Origin: Psychrobacter vallis
Lineage (GTDB): Bacteria; Pseudomonadota; Gammaproteobacteria; Pseudomonadales; Moraxellaceae
NCBI RefSeq assembly: GCF_904846715.1
Contig: NZ_CAJHBU010000014.1
Span: 20,974 to 84,973 of the forward strand
DNA length: 64,000 nucleotides
Direction: 5' to 3'
Shown piece after piece: positions 43,614 through 54,658 of the stretch. Both the position numbers and the translations under genes were made by a program. Position 1 is the stretch's first letter. Each line of letters opens with the position of its first letter. The notes beneath the pieces were generated by a model. The model was not told the DNA's origin and searched no databases. It saw only the letters and a program-made list of their open reading frames with translations.

Positions 43614-45236
43614 ATGACTGTCTTTTACTATATGTCATTAAGCGCACCTATGCCCACACCTACCGTTTTAAAATCCATGCCCACCAAAGCGTTAAACGTT
43701 TTGCACACATCCGACTGGCATTTGGGGCGAAGGCTTTACGGGCGACTGCGCTATGATGAATTTGCCGCGTTTTTAAATTGGCTACAAGACACTATTAGCG
43801 CGCAGCACGTGGACGTATTGATCGTCGCTGGTGATATCTTCGATACTATGACGCCAAGCAATAAAGCCCAAGCGCTGTATTATGAGTTTTTGGGTAAAGT
43901 GTCAAAATCATGCTGTCAACATGTGGTTATTGTGGCTGGCAATCATGATTCACCGACATTTTTGGATGCACCAAGCCATGTCCTAAAGTTTTTGAACGTT
44001 CATGTGATTGGTACTGCTTGTGAAGACTTAAACGATGAGGTATTGGTTTTAGATGATGTAAATGGTACGCCGCATTGCATTATTGCCGCTGTGCCCTACC
44101 TGCGTGATCGCGATGTGCGTAGCAGTCAGGCTGGCGAGTCGGGTCAGACCAAAGACGCTAACGTTATCGCTGGTATCTGCGAGCACTATGATAAAGTGGC
44201 AGCCATTGCCAAAGCCAAACAAGCTGAACTCATCGAAGCGCATCAACGTCATATTCCCATTATCGCCACAGGGCATCTGTTTGCCGCGGGTGGTCAAACG
44301 ACCGATGATGATGGGGTACGCGAGCTTTATGTTGGTTCACTTGGCAAGGTCTCAGCCGACATGTTTGATGCTGGTTTTGATTATGTGGCGCTTGGCCATC
44401 TACATGTTCCGCAGCGCGTTGGTGGACGTGAGAATATTCGCTACTCAGGCTCACCCATTGCTATGGGCTTTGGTGAAGCACGGCAGCAAAAACAAGTGTT
44501 ACTTGTACAGTTTGGTGCTGCTGAATATTTTGATAATGATAGCTCAGGGCTAAACGTTATTCCTCAGCTTGTCAGCACAGATGCTAATGTTAAAACCACC
44601 ACGGTTGAAAAGTCAGTAGAAAAAGCTGCTAAAAAAGTAGCAAGTCAGACAGCTGTCTATATGGATGACTTGTTTGGCTTTGATGAGTCCGTAGAAAACG
44701 ATAACGTGGCAAACGTTACTGGCAAAGAAAACACTATCGAGCAGCAAAATCAAAGTATTGAGCAAACGACTGCCAATCTATCCACTTCACATGCGAACGC
44801 CGCCCTATTGCACCAAGATGACTCGTATCAAATGCAAGTCATTCCCTTACCCATTCCAAAATTTCAACAATTAGCGCAAATATCTGGTGACTTAACAACG
44901 ATTGCCCAAACCATTGACACGCTTAGCCAAAATGAAGTGATTTGGTTGGAGATTATTTATACAGGGGACGACGTCGTCAGTGAGTTGCGCGAACAGATTC
45001 AAGCAATGATAGATGATCTGCCGTGTGAGGTATTAAAAATCAAAAATACGCGCACTTATAACAAAGTTCTTAATCAGCAGCAAACCTCTGAGACGCTACA
45101 AGACCTAGACGAGCAAGAAGTTTTTGAGCGGTGCTTGACGGCTCATGATGTCCCTGATGCACAAAAATCCACCTTACGAGATGCTTATCAGCAAATCGTT
45201 TATGGCTTGCATCACGAAGATAAACAGGCCGAATAA
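43614..45236 (+). CDS. sbcD: Nuclease SbcCD subunit D
   Basis: A 540-residue Mre11-type phosphoesterase, longer than the usual 400-430. Motifs: LHTSDWHLGR (metal Asp and His), VAGDIFD, VAGNHDSP, ATGHLFAAGG and ALGHLHVPQ. The extra length is a low-complexity stretch at about residues 315-405 (rich in E, N, Q, T) between the nuclease and the capping domain, and a short N-terminal extension. The start is uncertain: MPTKALNVLHTSDWHLG (ATG at 43677) would be a more typical N-terminus; ATGs also occur at 43632 and 43650, none with a good ribosome site. With SbcC it cleaves hairpins and protein-blocked DNA ends. sbcC follows 100 bases downstream. Confidence 0.92.
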   Translation: MTVFYYMSLSAPMPTPTVLKSMPTKALNVLHTSDWHLGRRLYGRLRYDEFAAFLNWLQDTISAQHVDVLIVAGDIFDTMTPSNKAQALYYEFLGKVSKSCCQHVVIVAGNHDSPTFLDAPSHVLKFLNVHVIGTACEDLNDEVLVLDDVNGTPHCIIAAVPYLRDRDVRSSQAGESGQTKDANVIAGICEHYDKVAAIAKAKQAELIEAHQRHIPIIATGHLFAAGGQTTDDDGVRELYVGSLGKVSADMFDAGFDYVALGHLHVPQRVGGRENIRYSGSPIAMGFGEARQQKQVLLVQFGAAEYFDNDSSGLNVIPQLVSTDANVKTTTVEKSVEKAAKKVASQTAVYMDDLFGFDESVENDNVANVTGKENTIEQQNQSIEQTTANLSTSHANAALLHQDDSYQMQVIPLPIPKFQQLAQISGDLTTIAQTIDTLSQNEVIWLEIIYTGDDVVSELREQIQAMIDDLPCEVLKIKNTRTYNKVLNQQQTSETLQDLDEQEVFERCLTAHDVPDAQKSTLRDAYQQIVYGLHHEDKQAE

Positions 45237-45335
45237 TACGAGTTGCTTATGCCGTTTGTCCATCATCAGCACCATTGCTACCGTATGTTTCATCATTATT
45301 CTTCACAATAATTCTCATAAAGATAAGAGTTGCCC

Positions 45336-48300
45336 ATGCGCTTAATTGAACTCAGACTCAAAAACCTCAACTCGCTAAAAGGCGAATGGCATATTGATTT
45401 TGCTGACACCGCTTTTACCAATGAAGGGATATTTGCAATCACTGGACAGACAGGCGCTGGCAAGACCACCATATTGGACGCTATTTGCTTGGCACTCTAT
45501 AGCCAGACGCCAAGATTGGGCGATATCACTGGGTCGACAAATGAGATCATGACACAAGGCACGGGTGAATGTTCGGCAGAAGTCATCATCGAGATAGATA
45601 CCATACGCTATCAATGCTCATGGTATCAGCATCGCGCTCATAAGAAAGCCAAAGGTAATCTATTACCGATTAAGCATGAAATCAGTGAGGTGAAAACGGG
45701 TAAAATCTTGGAGGAAAAAAAATCCAAGACGTCGGCCTATATCCAAGAGTTAATAGGTATGGATTTTAATCAGTTTACCCGCTCCATTATGCTGGCACAG
45801 GGCAGTTTTGCCGCCTTTTTAAAGTCAGATATTGGCGATAGAGCGGCTATTTTAGAAAAAATAACGGGTACAGATATTTATGCCAAAATCTCATTAAATG
45901 TCCATGAAAAGAAACGCTTTGAGGAAGACGTGCTTGGCAAGCTACAAGCGGGTATAAATAGCTTATCGTTATTAAGTACTGAAGATGAAAAACTGCTGAA
46001 AGTTGATTTAGAGAGCTTTAACCAGCAGCAGAGCAAGCAGCGCCAAACCTTTAATACCTTGAGTGCGCAATTGCAATGGCTGGATAGTGTTCAGCAGTTG
46101 CAGCAAAATCTCTTAACTTACCAGACCGAATTTTCAGCAGCACAGCAAGCACAGAAAACCTTTATTCCAGAAGCGCAGCGCTTAGAAGTGGCTAATAAAG
46201 CCTTAGAGATTGACAGCCAATTTCGAGAGCTTAGCTATAGCCGAGACACGGTCAAGAGATTGAGTCTTGAGCAGCAAGATTTGCTTAATAAGATTCCAAC
46301 TCAGCAAGCAGCACTGGCACAAGCTTCAACTCATTTAGAGAATATCAATACCACTGCAAAGCAAGCCACGGACAACCTCCAGACCACCTTGCCTGTTATT
46401 GCAAAGACGCGCGCGTTGGATGCTGAGATAAAACAGCAATCCTATTCTTTAACCAATGATAATCAACGTAAAGACCTATTAGTCAATAGTACGAAACGAT
46501 TACGCCAAGAAATAGCCAAGCACAGTCAAAAAGAACAAGAAACGAAGGCTCAGCTTAGCAGTATAGAAAAGTACTTTCGCGATTACCAAGAGCTAAACGA
46601 CCTCGATACAGATATGGAGAAATTTGATAACAGCTGTCGCCAATTAATGGCACTGCTAGAAGATAATACCAACCTAACGGCTGACAAACTTGCCTATAGT
46701 AATCAAGCTCGCCAGCTACAGGCTGATTTTGATAAATTATCTAAGCAGCAAGATGTAGAGAAGTCATTAATAACGCAGCAACGCGGTCAACTTGCCAGCC
46801 TACAACAGCAGCAAGCCACACTCATTCAAAATCAGCCCATTGCTCATATGCGTAGCGAACAAGAGCAAATCGATCGAATCAGTACTCAGATTGCGCAAGC
46901 CAACATAAAGTTAGAACAGTTGTCGGAGCGTACTGGCCAAATTGACCACATCAATGCAACGTTACCCACACTGAACCAAGAGCTTCAGATTTTAGAAGGT
47001 TTGATTGCCAGTCGCAAGATGGATATTGAAGACGCTAAGAGTAAACGACAAGAAAAACAGGCTCATCTAAATTTACTGCAAAAAGTTGCTAAGCTTGAAG
47101 ATTATATAGTAGCGCTAGAAGATGGGTCGCCCTGCCCGCTTTGCGGTGCGCATGAGCATCCTTATGGTAAACATCACCCGTTACTAGACAATAATATCGA
47201 TGCCAATGCCGCCCAAAACCAACCATCTAAGACGCAATTAACTCAGCAGCACATAGCTGAACTAGAAACCGTTATTGATAATCTTGAGCAGACTTTATCC
47301 AAACATCATATCGACCATGCCACCAAAAAAGAAGCCATCAAAAATCAACAGCAGCAGTTAGCGCCCTTACAGCAGCAATCTAAAATCTTATACGCAGATA
47401 TTCAGTCTTACTTATCCTCACTATTTGACACTGAGAATAATTATTCTGAATCAACTATGACGATTATCAATCCACTTGCACAAATGATCAGTGATATAAA
47501 TACAACCGATATTAATATCAATCACTGCTTATCCTTATTAGACACCGTAAAACACAAACTGACTGAGCATAAACAGTCTCTTAAAACGATAGTGGTTAAA
47601 TATGACAACCTAACTGAAAGTGCTGTAATGCTCAGCACTGACATCGAAGCCGATGAAAAGCAGCAACAGCTACTTAGTCGTGACATTAATAACCTGACCA
47701 CGGATAGCAAGCTCAATGCTCAAAAAATGGAAAGTATCGAAGATAAGATTGCCACTAATTTTTCTGAACTAATACCCATAATGACCAATATTTCATCTTT
47801 GGTGAGTAAGTACCCAACGGATAAATACGAGAATCATTTAACTATAGCGCTCAAAGCGACTGACGTTCACGGCGCACTAAAGCAACTGGATAATAGTTTT
47901 GATAAACAAACGGTAATAGAAAGCGCAGACTATGACAGTCATATTGAAAAACTTCGTCAGCAGCGCAGCGCGTTAAGTCAGCTAAAACAACAGTTTAATG
48001 AGCAGAAAAACAGCCAACAGCAACTTATAAATACTTTGAGCAGTCTGACGGCGAATATCGATAGCAAGCAAACACAGCTCACCGATGATGAGACAGCGCT
48101 CACAGGTTTAGAGAAATTAATCGATAATAAAACCAAATCTATCGAAAAACTAAAGACAGACAGAAAAGCGCTATTCGCAGATAAAGATACAGACCACGAA
48201 GAAAACCAGTTACGTGGTGCTGCTGATGAAGCTAATGCCAAACAAGTCATAGCGCAAAGACAGCTAGATACTATACAACAGTCTCTCGTGCAGTTAAAGA

Positions 48301-49247
48301 TTAGAGAGCAACAGCTAGCCACAGAGCTACAGTCGGCGGCGACTACACTACATAAGCAGCAAAACACCTTTACTGATTTACTGGTAGAGTCACATTTCGC
48401 AGATGAAGCCGCTTTTGTTAGTGCGCGTCTGCCTAAAGAAGCGCGTGAGGCACTACATATACGTAAACTGGCAATTGATAACGCGCTACAACAGGCTAAG
48501 GTGCAGTTAGACAATTCCCAGCAAGCGCTAGAGCAAAAAATTGCCACACCTATGACAGATGAAGACCGAGAAACACTTGCTGGCAAGCATTATCAAATAC
48601 AGACAGATATCGATGAGTTAAGTCAAAAAATCGGTGTGCTTGATCAAAAGCTCAAGGATAACGACAACCAAAAAGGACAACAGGCAACGCAGCTGATTGC
48701 GATTGATGAACAAAAACAAAAACTACAAGTTTGGCAGCAATTACATACGTTAATAGGCTCAGCAGATGGTAAAAAGTACCGCACCTTTGCTCAAGGATTG
48801 ACGTTTCAGGTGATGATCAAACATGCCAACAGCCAACTACAAAAAATGAGTGATCGCTACTTACTCATTCATGATGAAGACAGTCCTCTTGAGCTCAACG
48901 TTATTGATAACTACCAAGGCGGTGATATTCGCAGTACCAAAAACCTTTCAGGTGGTGAAGGTTTTATTATCAGCTTGGCGCTCGCACTTGGACTGTCACA
49001 AATGGCCAGCCATAATATCCGTGTGGACTCGCTATTTTTGGATGAAGGGTTTGGCACACTTGATGAGGAATCGCTTGATATTGCGCTTGATACCTTAACC
49101 AGCTTGCAACAAGAAGGAAAATTGATCGGAATCATCTCGCACGTACAGGCGTTAAAGGATCGCATCTTGACCCAAATAAAAGTAGAAAAAATCTCAGGTG
49201 GTTTCAGTCAGATTACTGGTCAAGGTTGCCAGAAAGTCATCAATTAA
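45336..49247 (+). CDS. sbcC: Nuclease SbcCD subunit C (Rad50-like ATPase)
   Basis: A 1303-residue SMC-like ATPase from the ATG at 45336. The N-terminal half of the ATPase has Walker A GQTGAGKTTILDAICLALYS; the C-terminal half has signature LSGGEGFIISLALALGLSQ and Walker B SLFLDEGFGTLDEESLD. Between them are two very long coiled coils rich in Q, E, K and L, joined by the zinc hook CPLCGAHEHP at about residue 600. The hook dimerises two molecules through Zn. It is larger than E. coli SbcC (1048 residues), with the difference in the coiled coils. It unwinds and processes DNA ends with SbcD, encoded just upstream. Confidence 0.95.
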   Translation: MRLIELRLKNLNSLKGEWHIDFADTAFTNEGIFAITGQTGAGKTTILDAICLALYSQTPRLGDITGSTNEIMTQGTGECSAEVIIEIDTIRYQCSWYQHRAHKKAKGNLLPIKHEISEVKTGKILEEKKSKTSAYIQELIGMDFNQFTRSIMLAQGSFAAFLKSDIGDRAAILEKITGTDIYAKISLNVHEKKRFEEDVLGKLQAGINSLSLLSTEDEKLLKVDLESFNQQQSKQRQTFNTLSAQLQWLDSVQQLQQNLLTYQTEFSAAQQAQKTFIPEAQRLEVANKALEIDSQFRELSYSRDTVKRLSLEQQDLLNKIPTQQAALAQASTHLENINTTAKQATDNLQTTLPVIAKTRALDAEIKQQSYSLTNDNQRKDLLVNSTKRLRQEIAKHSQKEQETKAQLSSIEKYFRDYQELNDLDTDMEKFDNSCRQLMALLEDNTNLTADKLAYSNQARQLQADFDKLSKQQDVEKSLITQQRGQLASLQQQQATLIQNQPIAHMRSEQEQIDRISTQIAQANIKLEQLSERTGQIDHINATLPTLNQELQILEGLIASRKMDIEDAKSKRQEKQAHLNLLQKVAKLEDYIVALEDGSPCPLCGAHEHPYGKHHPLLDNNIDANAAQNQPSKTQLTQQHIAELETVIDNLEQTLSKHHIDHATKKEAIKNQQQQLAPLQQQSKILYADIQSYLSSLFDTENNYSESTMTIINPLAQMISDINTTDININHCLSLLDTVKHKLTEHKQSLKTIVVKYDNLTESAVMLSTDIEADEKQQQLLSRDINNLTTDSKLNAQKMESIEDKIATNFSELIPIMTNISSLVSKYPTDKYENHLTIALKATDVHGALKQLDNSFDKQTVIESADYDSHIEKLRQQRSALSQLKQQFNEQKNSQQQLINTLSSLTANIDSKQTQLTDDETALTGLEKLIDNKTKSIEKLKTDRKALFADKDTDHEENQLRGAADEANAKQVIAQRQLDTIQQSLVQLKIREQQLATELQSAATTLHKQQNTFTDLLVESHFADEAAFVSARLPKEAREALHIRKLAIDNALQQAKVQLDNSQQALEQKIATPMTDEDRETLAGKHYQIQTDIDELSQKIGVLDQKLKDNDNQKGQQATQLIAIDEQKQKLQVWQQLHTLIGSADGKKYRTFAQGLTFQVMIKHANSQLQKMSDRYLLIHDEDSPLELNVIDNYQGGDIRSTKNLSGGEGFIISLALALGLSQMASHNIRVDSLFLDEGFGTLDEESLDIALDTLTSLQQEGKLIGIISHVQALKDRILTQIKVEKISGGFSQITGQGCQKVIN

Positions 49248-49280
49248 AACTTAACTATATTAATCCACATTTATGAAAAT

Positions 49281-49316
49281 AAAAAACCACCGTTACTCAA
49301 TAGCGGTGGTTTTTTT
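49281..49316. terminator. Bidirectional terminator between sbcC and glutamate dehydrogenase
   Basis: AAAAAACCACCG pairs with CGGTGGTTTTTTT across an 11-base loop, between convergent genes. Confidence 0.85.
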
Positions 49317-49343
49317 CAACGAATAAACTGACTTGACTATACT

Positions 49344-52300
49344 TTACTTAGTGACCAGACCACTTAACTCACTCATCAATACTGAAAGAGTTGATAGTCC
49401 CACTTGACTGTTTTCATTATTGCTATGCAGCTCATCAAGTTTGTGCATTTCTGCCTCTACTGACGCCAGCTGATCTAAATGGCGTGAGCGCCACTCGCTA
49501 AACGCTTGCTTCGCATCAGGTTTTGACAGTACCGCATCCATCAATAGGCGCAAGCTACGTGACAGCTCGTTCACTAAAGCATGGCGGGCACGGCGATCCC
49601 AATAATCTTGCTGCGGTAAAATGGCGATATGGTCCATCATCCAATCTAACTGCAATACTTGATAGGCCTCAAAGTATAGCGTTGCAATCTCATCGACAGG
49701 ACGCGCATATTGCTCAGCCAAAAGAGCGGCATCTAGCGCATCGACATGATATGGCAGCATGGCAAACAAGGCAAACAAGGCAGCATCATTATTGGACAGA
49801 TCATTTTGCATCAAGCTTGTGGTGTCTTCTTGCAAATACTGCGCAAATTGCTGTTCGATGAAACCGCCTGATTTGGTCAGTTTTTCGACACTATTGCCAA
49901 AGCGGCTAATCATATCAGCGACTTGGAGGTCTTGACCAAAGGCATTGATAAACCACACAACACCGCGCTCAAGCGCATCACGCAGACGCAGCTCAAGATT
50001 TAGCAGCAACTTGGCATCAACTTGATTGTCCAGCGCTTCAAGCGTCTTCCAAGCTTTTGATACATTAAAGACATCACGGCTGATGGCATAGCCACGAACG
50101 ATGGTTGCCAATGATTGATCGGTCTCTTCATAGAGACGGAACAGTGCTTCAATACCCAAACGGTTGACGACACTGTTGGTCAAATAAGTACTGATGATTT
50201 CACGATGCAAGCGGTGTTCGGTCATCTCATCAAAGAAGCGTGACGCCAGCTCATCAGGGAAGTATTTACGCAACTCGTTGATGAAGTATGGGTCATCTGG
50301 TAAATCAGATAATAGCAATTTGTCATAAACCCACATTTTGCCATAAGCCATGACGACGGCCAATTCAGGATTGGTCAGGCCAGTATCCACTTTTTGACGT
50401 TTTGCAATTTCTTCATCTGATGGCAGATATTCGATCGCACGGTCAAGACGGCCTTCACTTTCTAACATTTGAATAAAACGTTGATGCTCGCTCAAATTTG
50501 CTGTCGCAAGGATATGGCTAAGCTCAAGCGCTTGCGGCTGTAGGTAGTTTTGGCGCAATACCAACTCTGCCACTGTATCGGTCATGCTCTCTAACAGCTC
50601 ATTGCGCTGCTTCAATGTCATATCCCCTTGCTCGACGACTTTGCCCAGTAGGATTTTGATATTGACTTCGTGATCTGAACAATTCACACCGCCTGAGTTG
50701 TCGATGGCATCGGTATAAATGCGGCCACCCGTTTGTGCGTATTCAATACGCCCTTGCTGGGTAAAGCCCAAATTACCGCCTTCGCCAACGATAGCAGCAC
50801 GCAGCTCGTTACCATTGATACGCAGCGCATCATTGGCACGGTCTCCAACATCAGCGTGTGTTTCGTTAACGCTTTTGACATAAGTACCAATACCGCCGTT
50901 CCAGAGCAGATCAACAGGTGCCCGTAGTAAGGCACTAATCAAATCGTTAGGAGCCAGGCTGTCTTCACTAATATCAAAAACGGCCTTCATCTCTGGGCTA
51001 ATGGTGATGGTTTTGTCTTGACGAGAGAATATACCACCGCCTTGGCTGATTAATGATTGCTCATAATCTTCCCACGATGAGCGCGGCATCTCAAACAAAC
51101 GGGCTCGCTCTGCATAGGAGCTGGCAGTATCTGGATTGGGATCAATAAAGATATGTAGATGGTTAAAGGCTGCAACCAGCTTGGTATGGGTTGAGAGCAA
51201 CATGCCGTTGCCGAATACGTCGCCACTCATATCACCAATACCAACCACGGTAAAGTCATCACGATTTTGGATATCCATACCGCGCATACGGAAGTGACGT
51301 TTGACCGACTCCCAACCACCGCGCGCCGTAATACCCATCGCCTTATGATCGTAGCCTACCGAGCCACCTGAAGCAAAGGCATCATCCAGCCAAAAATTGT
51401 ATTCAGCAGCCAAGGCGTTGGCGATATCAGAGAAAGTCGCGGTGCCTTTGTCTGCAGCAACCACCAAATACGGATCGTCTTCATCATGGCGCACAGTGTT
51501 GGCTGGCGGGACAATATTGCCATCGATAATATTGTCGGTAATATCAAGCATACCTCTTAGGAACGTCTGATAACAGGCGATACCTTCAGCTTGGAATACT
51601 TCACGGCCATCTGCCATGGTTTTATTTTTGACAATAAAGCCACCTTTTGAACCCACAGGAACAATGACCGCATTTTTGACCATCTGTGCTTTGACCAAAC
51701 CTAGCACTTCGGTACGGAAATCTTCCATGCGATCTGACCAACGCAAACCACCACGAGCCACTTTGCCGCCTCGTAAATGCACCGCTTCAACACGCGGTGA
51801 ATAGACAAATATCTCAAACATTGGCTTGGGCAATGGTAGATTTGGAATGTCTGCTGCCAAAAATTTAAACGACAAACGGTCTTTACGCTGACCATTTGTA
51901 TCCGTTTGATAAAAGTTGGTGCGAATCATGGCGTTAATTAAGTCTAAATACCAACGCAAGATACGGTCTTCATCTAAGCTATCTACATCTGCGAGTGCTG
52001 CATTGATCTGTGCTTGAAATTGAGTGGTTTTTTCTTGGCGCTCATCCGTACTATATTTAGGATTCATACGAGCATCGAACAGACTACCCAGCGCTACACT
52101 GATATCGTTGTTTTTTACAACCGTTTGTTGAATATAGCTACTAGAGAACGGTGCTTTTGCTTGCATCATATAACGCGATAATGCCCGTAGCAACACCACA
52201 TCATAAGTATCAAGATTGGTCGTCAATATTAGCTCATTGAAAGAATCGCTTTCGACCTGTCCTGCCCAAATCTGCTTAAGGCTGTCTTCAAACTGACCAC

Positions 52301-54206
52301 GTACCACTTGCATATTGACAGTATCAACATGCTCTAGCGTCAGCTCATACTCTTGCATCCAGATAGGTTGTTCTGGTAGGTCGAACTCATAAGTCTGGGC
52401 TGAAATGACCGATACCCCAAAGTTTTCGAGGATTGGCAATACTTTGGATAAGATGACCGGTTCCTCACGACCATACAGTTTGAGGTGTAGCTGGTTTCTG
52501 GCATCACCCGTTGACTGATACAAATGCCAAATCATTGGTTGCTCTGCTGTCAGTTTGGCCAAGCGTTTGGTGTCTTCAACGGCAGTACGGGCATCAAAGC
52601 TTTCTTGATAAGCTGCAGGAATATAATTCAAAAAGCGACGGTTTAACGCATTGGCTTGCTGCTCACCCACATTATCGAGTAGCATTTTTTGATAGCTGTC
52701 ATTCCATGATTGCATCAATGCAGACAACTTAGCTTCAAGCGCTTCTGTATTAACGTCATTCACTTGGCCTGGCACGGTGCGTACATGTACATGGACGCGA
52801 GCATGAGCAGATTCGTTGAACTCAGTCGTAAATCCTGAAGATGTCCCGCCATAAGCTTCTTTTAGAACGTTTTGTACCTTGATACGTAGCTCAGTGTTGA
52901 ACTTATCACGCGGAATATAGACCAAGCAAGAAACAAAACGTTGATAATGATCGACACGGCTGAACAAGCGCAGACTCTTTTTGTCTTGCAATTGGCTGAT
53001 GCCAGAAACGATAGGATACAGTTCCTCGACGCTGGCTTGAAATAAGTCATCACGTGGCAGTGTGTTAATCACGTGCATCAATTTATGATGAGCATGACCA
53101 TCACGTGGCAATTCTGCCATCATCATAATCTTATTGGCTTTGTCACGTAACAAAGGTATTTGTTGTACGGTAAGCTGATAGGCTTGAGACGTCAGTAAGC
53201 CAATGAATCGATATTCACCGACCAACTTGCCATTGTCATCAAATTTATGAATACCCAAAAAGTCCATATATACCGAGCGATGTATGGGTGATACGCGGCT
53301 TGATTTCGAAAGCATCAGTACGCGAGGCTCAGTCAATAGTTGCTTCAATACTTTAGGCAACTGGCTAAAGCTTTCTGACAATTTATCTTCTTCAGCACCA
53401 CGCAACAAACCAAGACCACTATTGCCAATGGCAAATAAGTCCAAGTCAACAGGTTCAGCATTGGTTTTTACTTCGATAGACTGACCGCCTTCTAAACGGT
53501 ATTCACGGTAACCTAAGAAAATAAAATGGTCGTCTAATATCCAATCTAAAAACGCTTGTATCTCTTGCTGTGAATAAAACACTTCTGGCAACGGCTTATT
53601 GGCCAGTTCAGCTTTGATATCAGTCAGCTGCGCACGCATTTGCTTCCAATCACCAACGACCGTATCTAGAGTATCAATTTTGGCCAGCAGCGTTTGTTGC
53701 AGCGTGTCTAAACTTTCATTATCTTGATACGCAATTTCACAATGAATCAAAGACAAATGAGAGGTCGCACTTTCATGTGCGCCTTCGACATGAATAATTT
53801 GTCCATCATCGTCACGCTTAACACTAACAATGATGTTATAAGTACGGTGTACATCAATCCCTTCTGCTTCCAGACTCATTAGGATAGTATCGACTAAAAA
53901 TGGTCTGTCATAAGCCACGATTTGAATTACGGTATGCGAGCTGTGAAAATGTTGCTCTTCTGCCTTTGGGTTGAACACCGACAATTGCGGCTTGCTACCA
54001 TCATAGGCTTGGAGGAGCGTAAAGTGATGGAGCGCCATGCCTGCCAAGTCAGCATTGCTGATGGCTTTTGCTGTCTCTTGATGCAGCGGCTGATAATAGC
54101 TATGAATAAAATGGTCAAATAACGATTTGTCTTTTTGTACATAACTGGTAGCAATATCGCTTATTTGGCTGATGCGCTCTTTTGCGATACTGAGGGAGTT
54201 TGGCAT
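49344..54206 (-). CDS. gdhB: NAD-dependent glutamate dehydrogenase, large (about 180 kDa) type
   Basis: A 1620-residue enzyme of the L_GDH180 family, converting glutamate and NAD to 2-oxoglutarate, ammonia and NADH. It has a long N-terminal region with ACT-like modules (HSSHTVIQIVAYDRPFLVDT, VDILMSLEAEGIDVHRTYN-like), then the catalytic domain with LRGGKVARGGLRWSDRMEDF, VPVGSKGGFIVKN (substrate Lys region) and VVGIGDMSGDVFGNGMLLST (NAD-binding glycine region), then a long helical C-terminus. Homologues in Pseudomonas and Streptomyces are 1610-1650 residues, so this is full length. It is usually catabolic and allosterically controlled. The start has an AAGGAC site. It appears monocistronic and cytoplasmic. 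Confidence 0.95.
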   Translation of the reverse strand: MPNSLSIAKERISQISDIATSYVQKDKSLFDHFIHSYYQPLHQETAKAISNADLAGMALHHFTLLQAYDGSKPQLSVFNPKAEEQHFHSSHTVIQIVAYDRPFLVDTILMSLEAEGIDVHRTYNIIVSVKRDDDGQIIHVEGAHESATSHLSLIHCEIAYQDNESLDTLQQTLLAKIDTLDTVVGDWKQMRAQLTDIKAELANKPLPEVFYSQQEIQAFLDWILDDHFIFLGYREYRLEGGQSIEVKTNAEPVDLDLFAIGNSGLGLLRGAEEDKLSESFSQLPKVLKQLLTEPRVLMLSKSSRVSPIHRSVYMDFLGIHKFDDNGKLVGEYRFIGLLTSQAYQLTVQQIPLLRDKANKIMMMAELPRDGHAHHKLMHVINTLPRDDLFQASVEELYPIVSGISQLQDKKSLRLFSRVDHYQRFVSCLVYIPRDKFNTELRIKVQNVLKEAYGGTSSGFTTEFNESAHARVHVHVRTVPGQVNDVNTEALEAKLSALMQSWNDSYQKMLLDNVGEQQANALNRRFLNYIPAAYQESFDARTAVEDTKRLAKLTAEQPMIWHLYQSTGDARNQLHLKLYGREEPVILSKVLPILENFGVSVISAQTYEFDLPEQPIWMQEYELTLEHVDTVNMQVVRGQFEDSLKQIWAGQVESDSFNELILTTNLDTYDVVLLRALSRYMMQAKAPFSSSYIQQTVVKNNDISVALGSLFDARMNPKYSTDERQEKTTQFQAQINAALADVDSLDEDRILRWYLDLINAMIRTNFYQTDTNGQRKDRLSFKFLAADIPNLPLPKPMFEIFVYSPRVEAVHLRGGKVARGGLRWSDRMEDFRTEVLGLVKAQMVKNAVIVPVGSKGGFIVKNKTMADGREVFQAEGIACYQTFLRGMLDITDNIIDGNIVPPANTVRHDEDDPYLVVAADKGTATFSDIANALAAEYNFWLDDAFASGGSVGYDHKAMGITARGGWESVKRHFRMRGMDIQNRDDFTVVGIGDMSGDVFGNGMLLSTHTKLVAAFNHLHIFIDPNPDTASSYAERARLFEMPRSSWEDYEQSLISQGGGIFSRQDKTITISPEMKAVFDISEDSLAPNDLISALLRAPVDLLWNGGIGTYVKSVNETHADVGDRANDALRINGNELRAAIVGEGGNLGFTQQGRIEYAQTGGRIYTDAIDNSGGVNCSDHEVNIKILLGKVVEQGDMTLKQRNELLESMTDTVAELVLRQNYLQPQALELSHILATANLSEHQRFIQMLESEGRLDRAIEYLPSDEEIAKRQKVDTGLTNPELAVVMAYGKMWVYDKLLLSDLPDDPYFINELRKYFPDELASRFFDEMTEHRLHREIISTYLTNSVVNRLGIEALFRLYEETDQSLATIVRGYAISRDVFNVSKAWKTLEALDNQVDAKLLLNLELRLRDALERGVVWFINAFGQDLQVADMISRFGNSVEKLTKSGGFIEQQFAQYLQEDTTSLMQNDLSNNDAALFALFAMLPYHVDALDAALLAEQYARPVDEIATLYFEAYQVLQLDWMMDHIAILPQQDYWDRRARHALVNELSRSLRLLMDAVLSKPDAKQAFSEWRSRHLDQLASVEAEMHKLDELHSNNENSQVGLSTLSVLMSELSGLVTK

Positions 54207-54658
54207 GTCCTTCGTCCTTTTTTACAAGTTTGGTTTGTCATTTATTTATTTGAGTTTATTAATCGGTATTACCTACTCACACCGCATGAATATATTGAAT
54301 ATTATTGATGAGGTGAAATAGTCCATCCATTTATGCAAATTATTCTATTTTTTCTTGGTTTTTTAAGTTTTTCTCCTTGTTTTACTCTTATATTTTAAGA
54401 ATATTTAGCAATCAGGATTTAATACCATTAATCTAGTGAAGTTTAACGCACATGGGGCGTTAGCTAAAGCGTACAACATCATTTCATGAATCAGCAACAC
54501 TTCGATAACATTTGCTAATGAGACAGGCCGATGTTTTATTGCGGATTCATCGCTGGCAAGTGGATACTCATGGCAATCGGTACAGATTTTTTGTTAGAAT
54601 ACGCCGATGTACTGAAAAGTGTGTGAATAACTCATTATTAATTTTAAGGGTCAGACGT
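54207..54658. other. Divergent region between glutamate dehydrogenase and purD
   Basis: About 450 bp, AT-rich. TTAGAAT near 54593-54599 is a plausible -10 for purD. The purD frame is open back to 54512, but those 49 codons lack a credible start. Nothing else seen. Confidence 0.35.

Noticed and set aside
47978..48586. Minus-strand open frame of 202 codons, rich in Ser and Cys
   Set aside because: It is an antisense shadow of the sbcC coiled coil.
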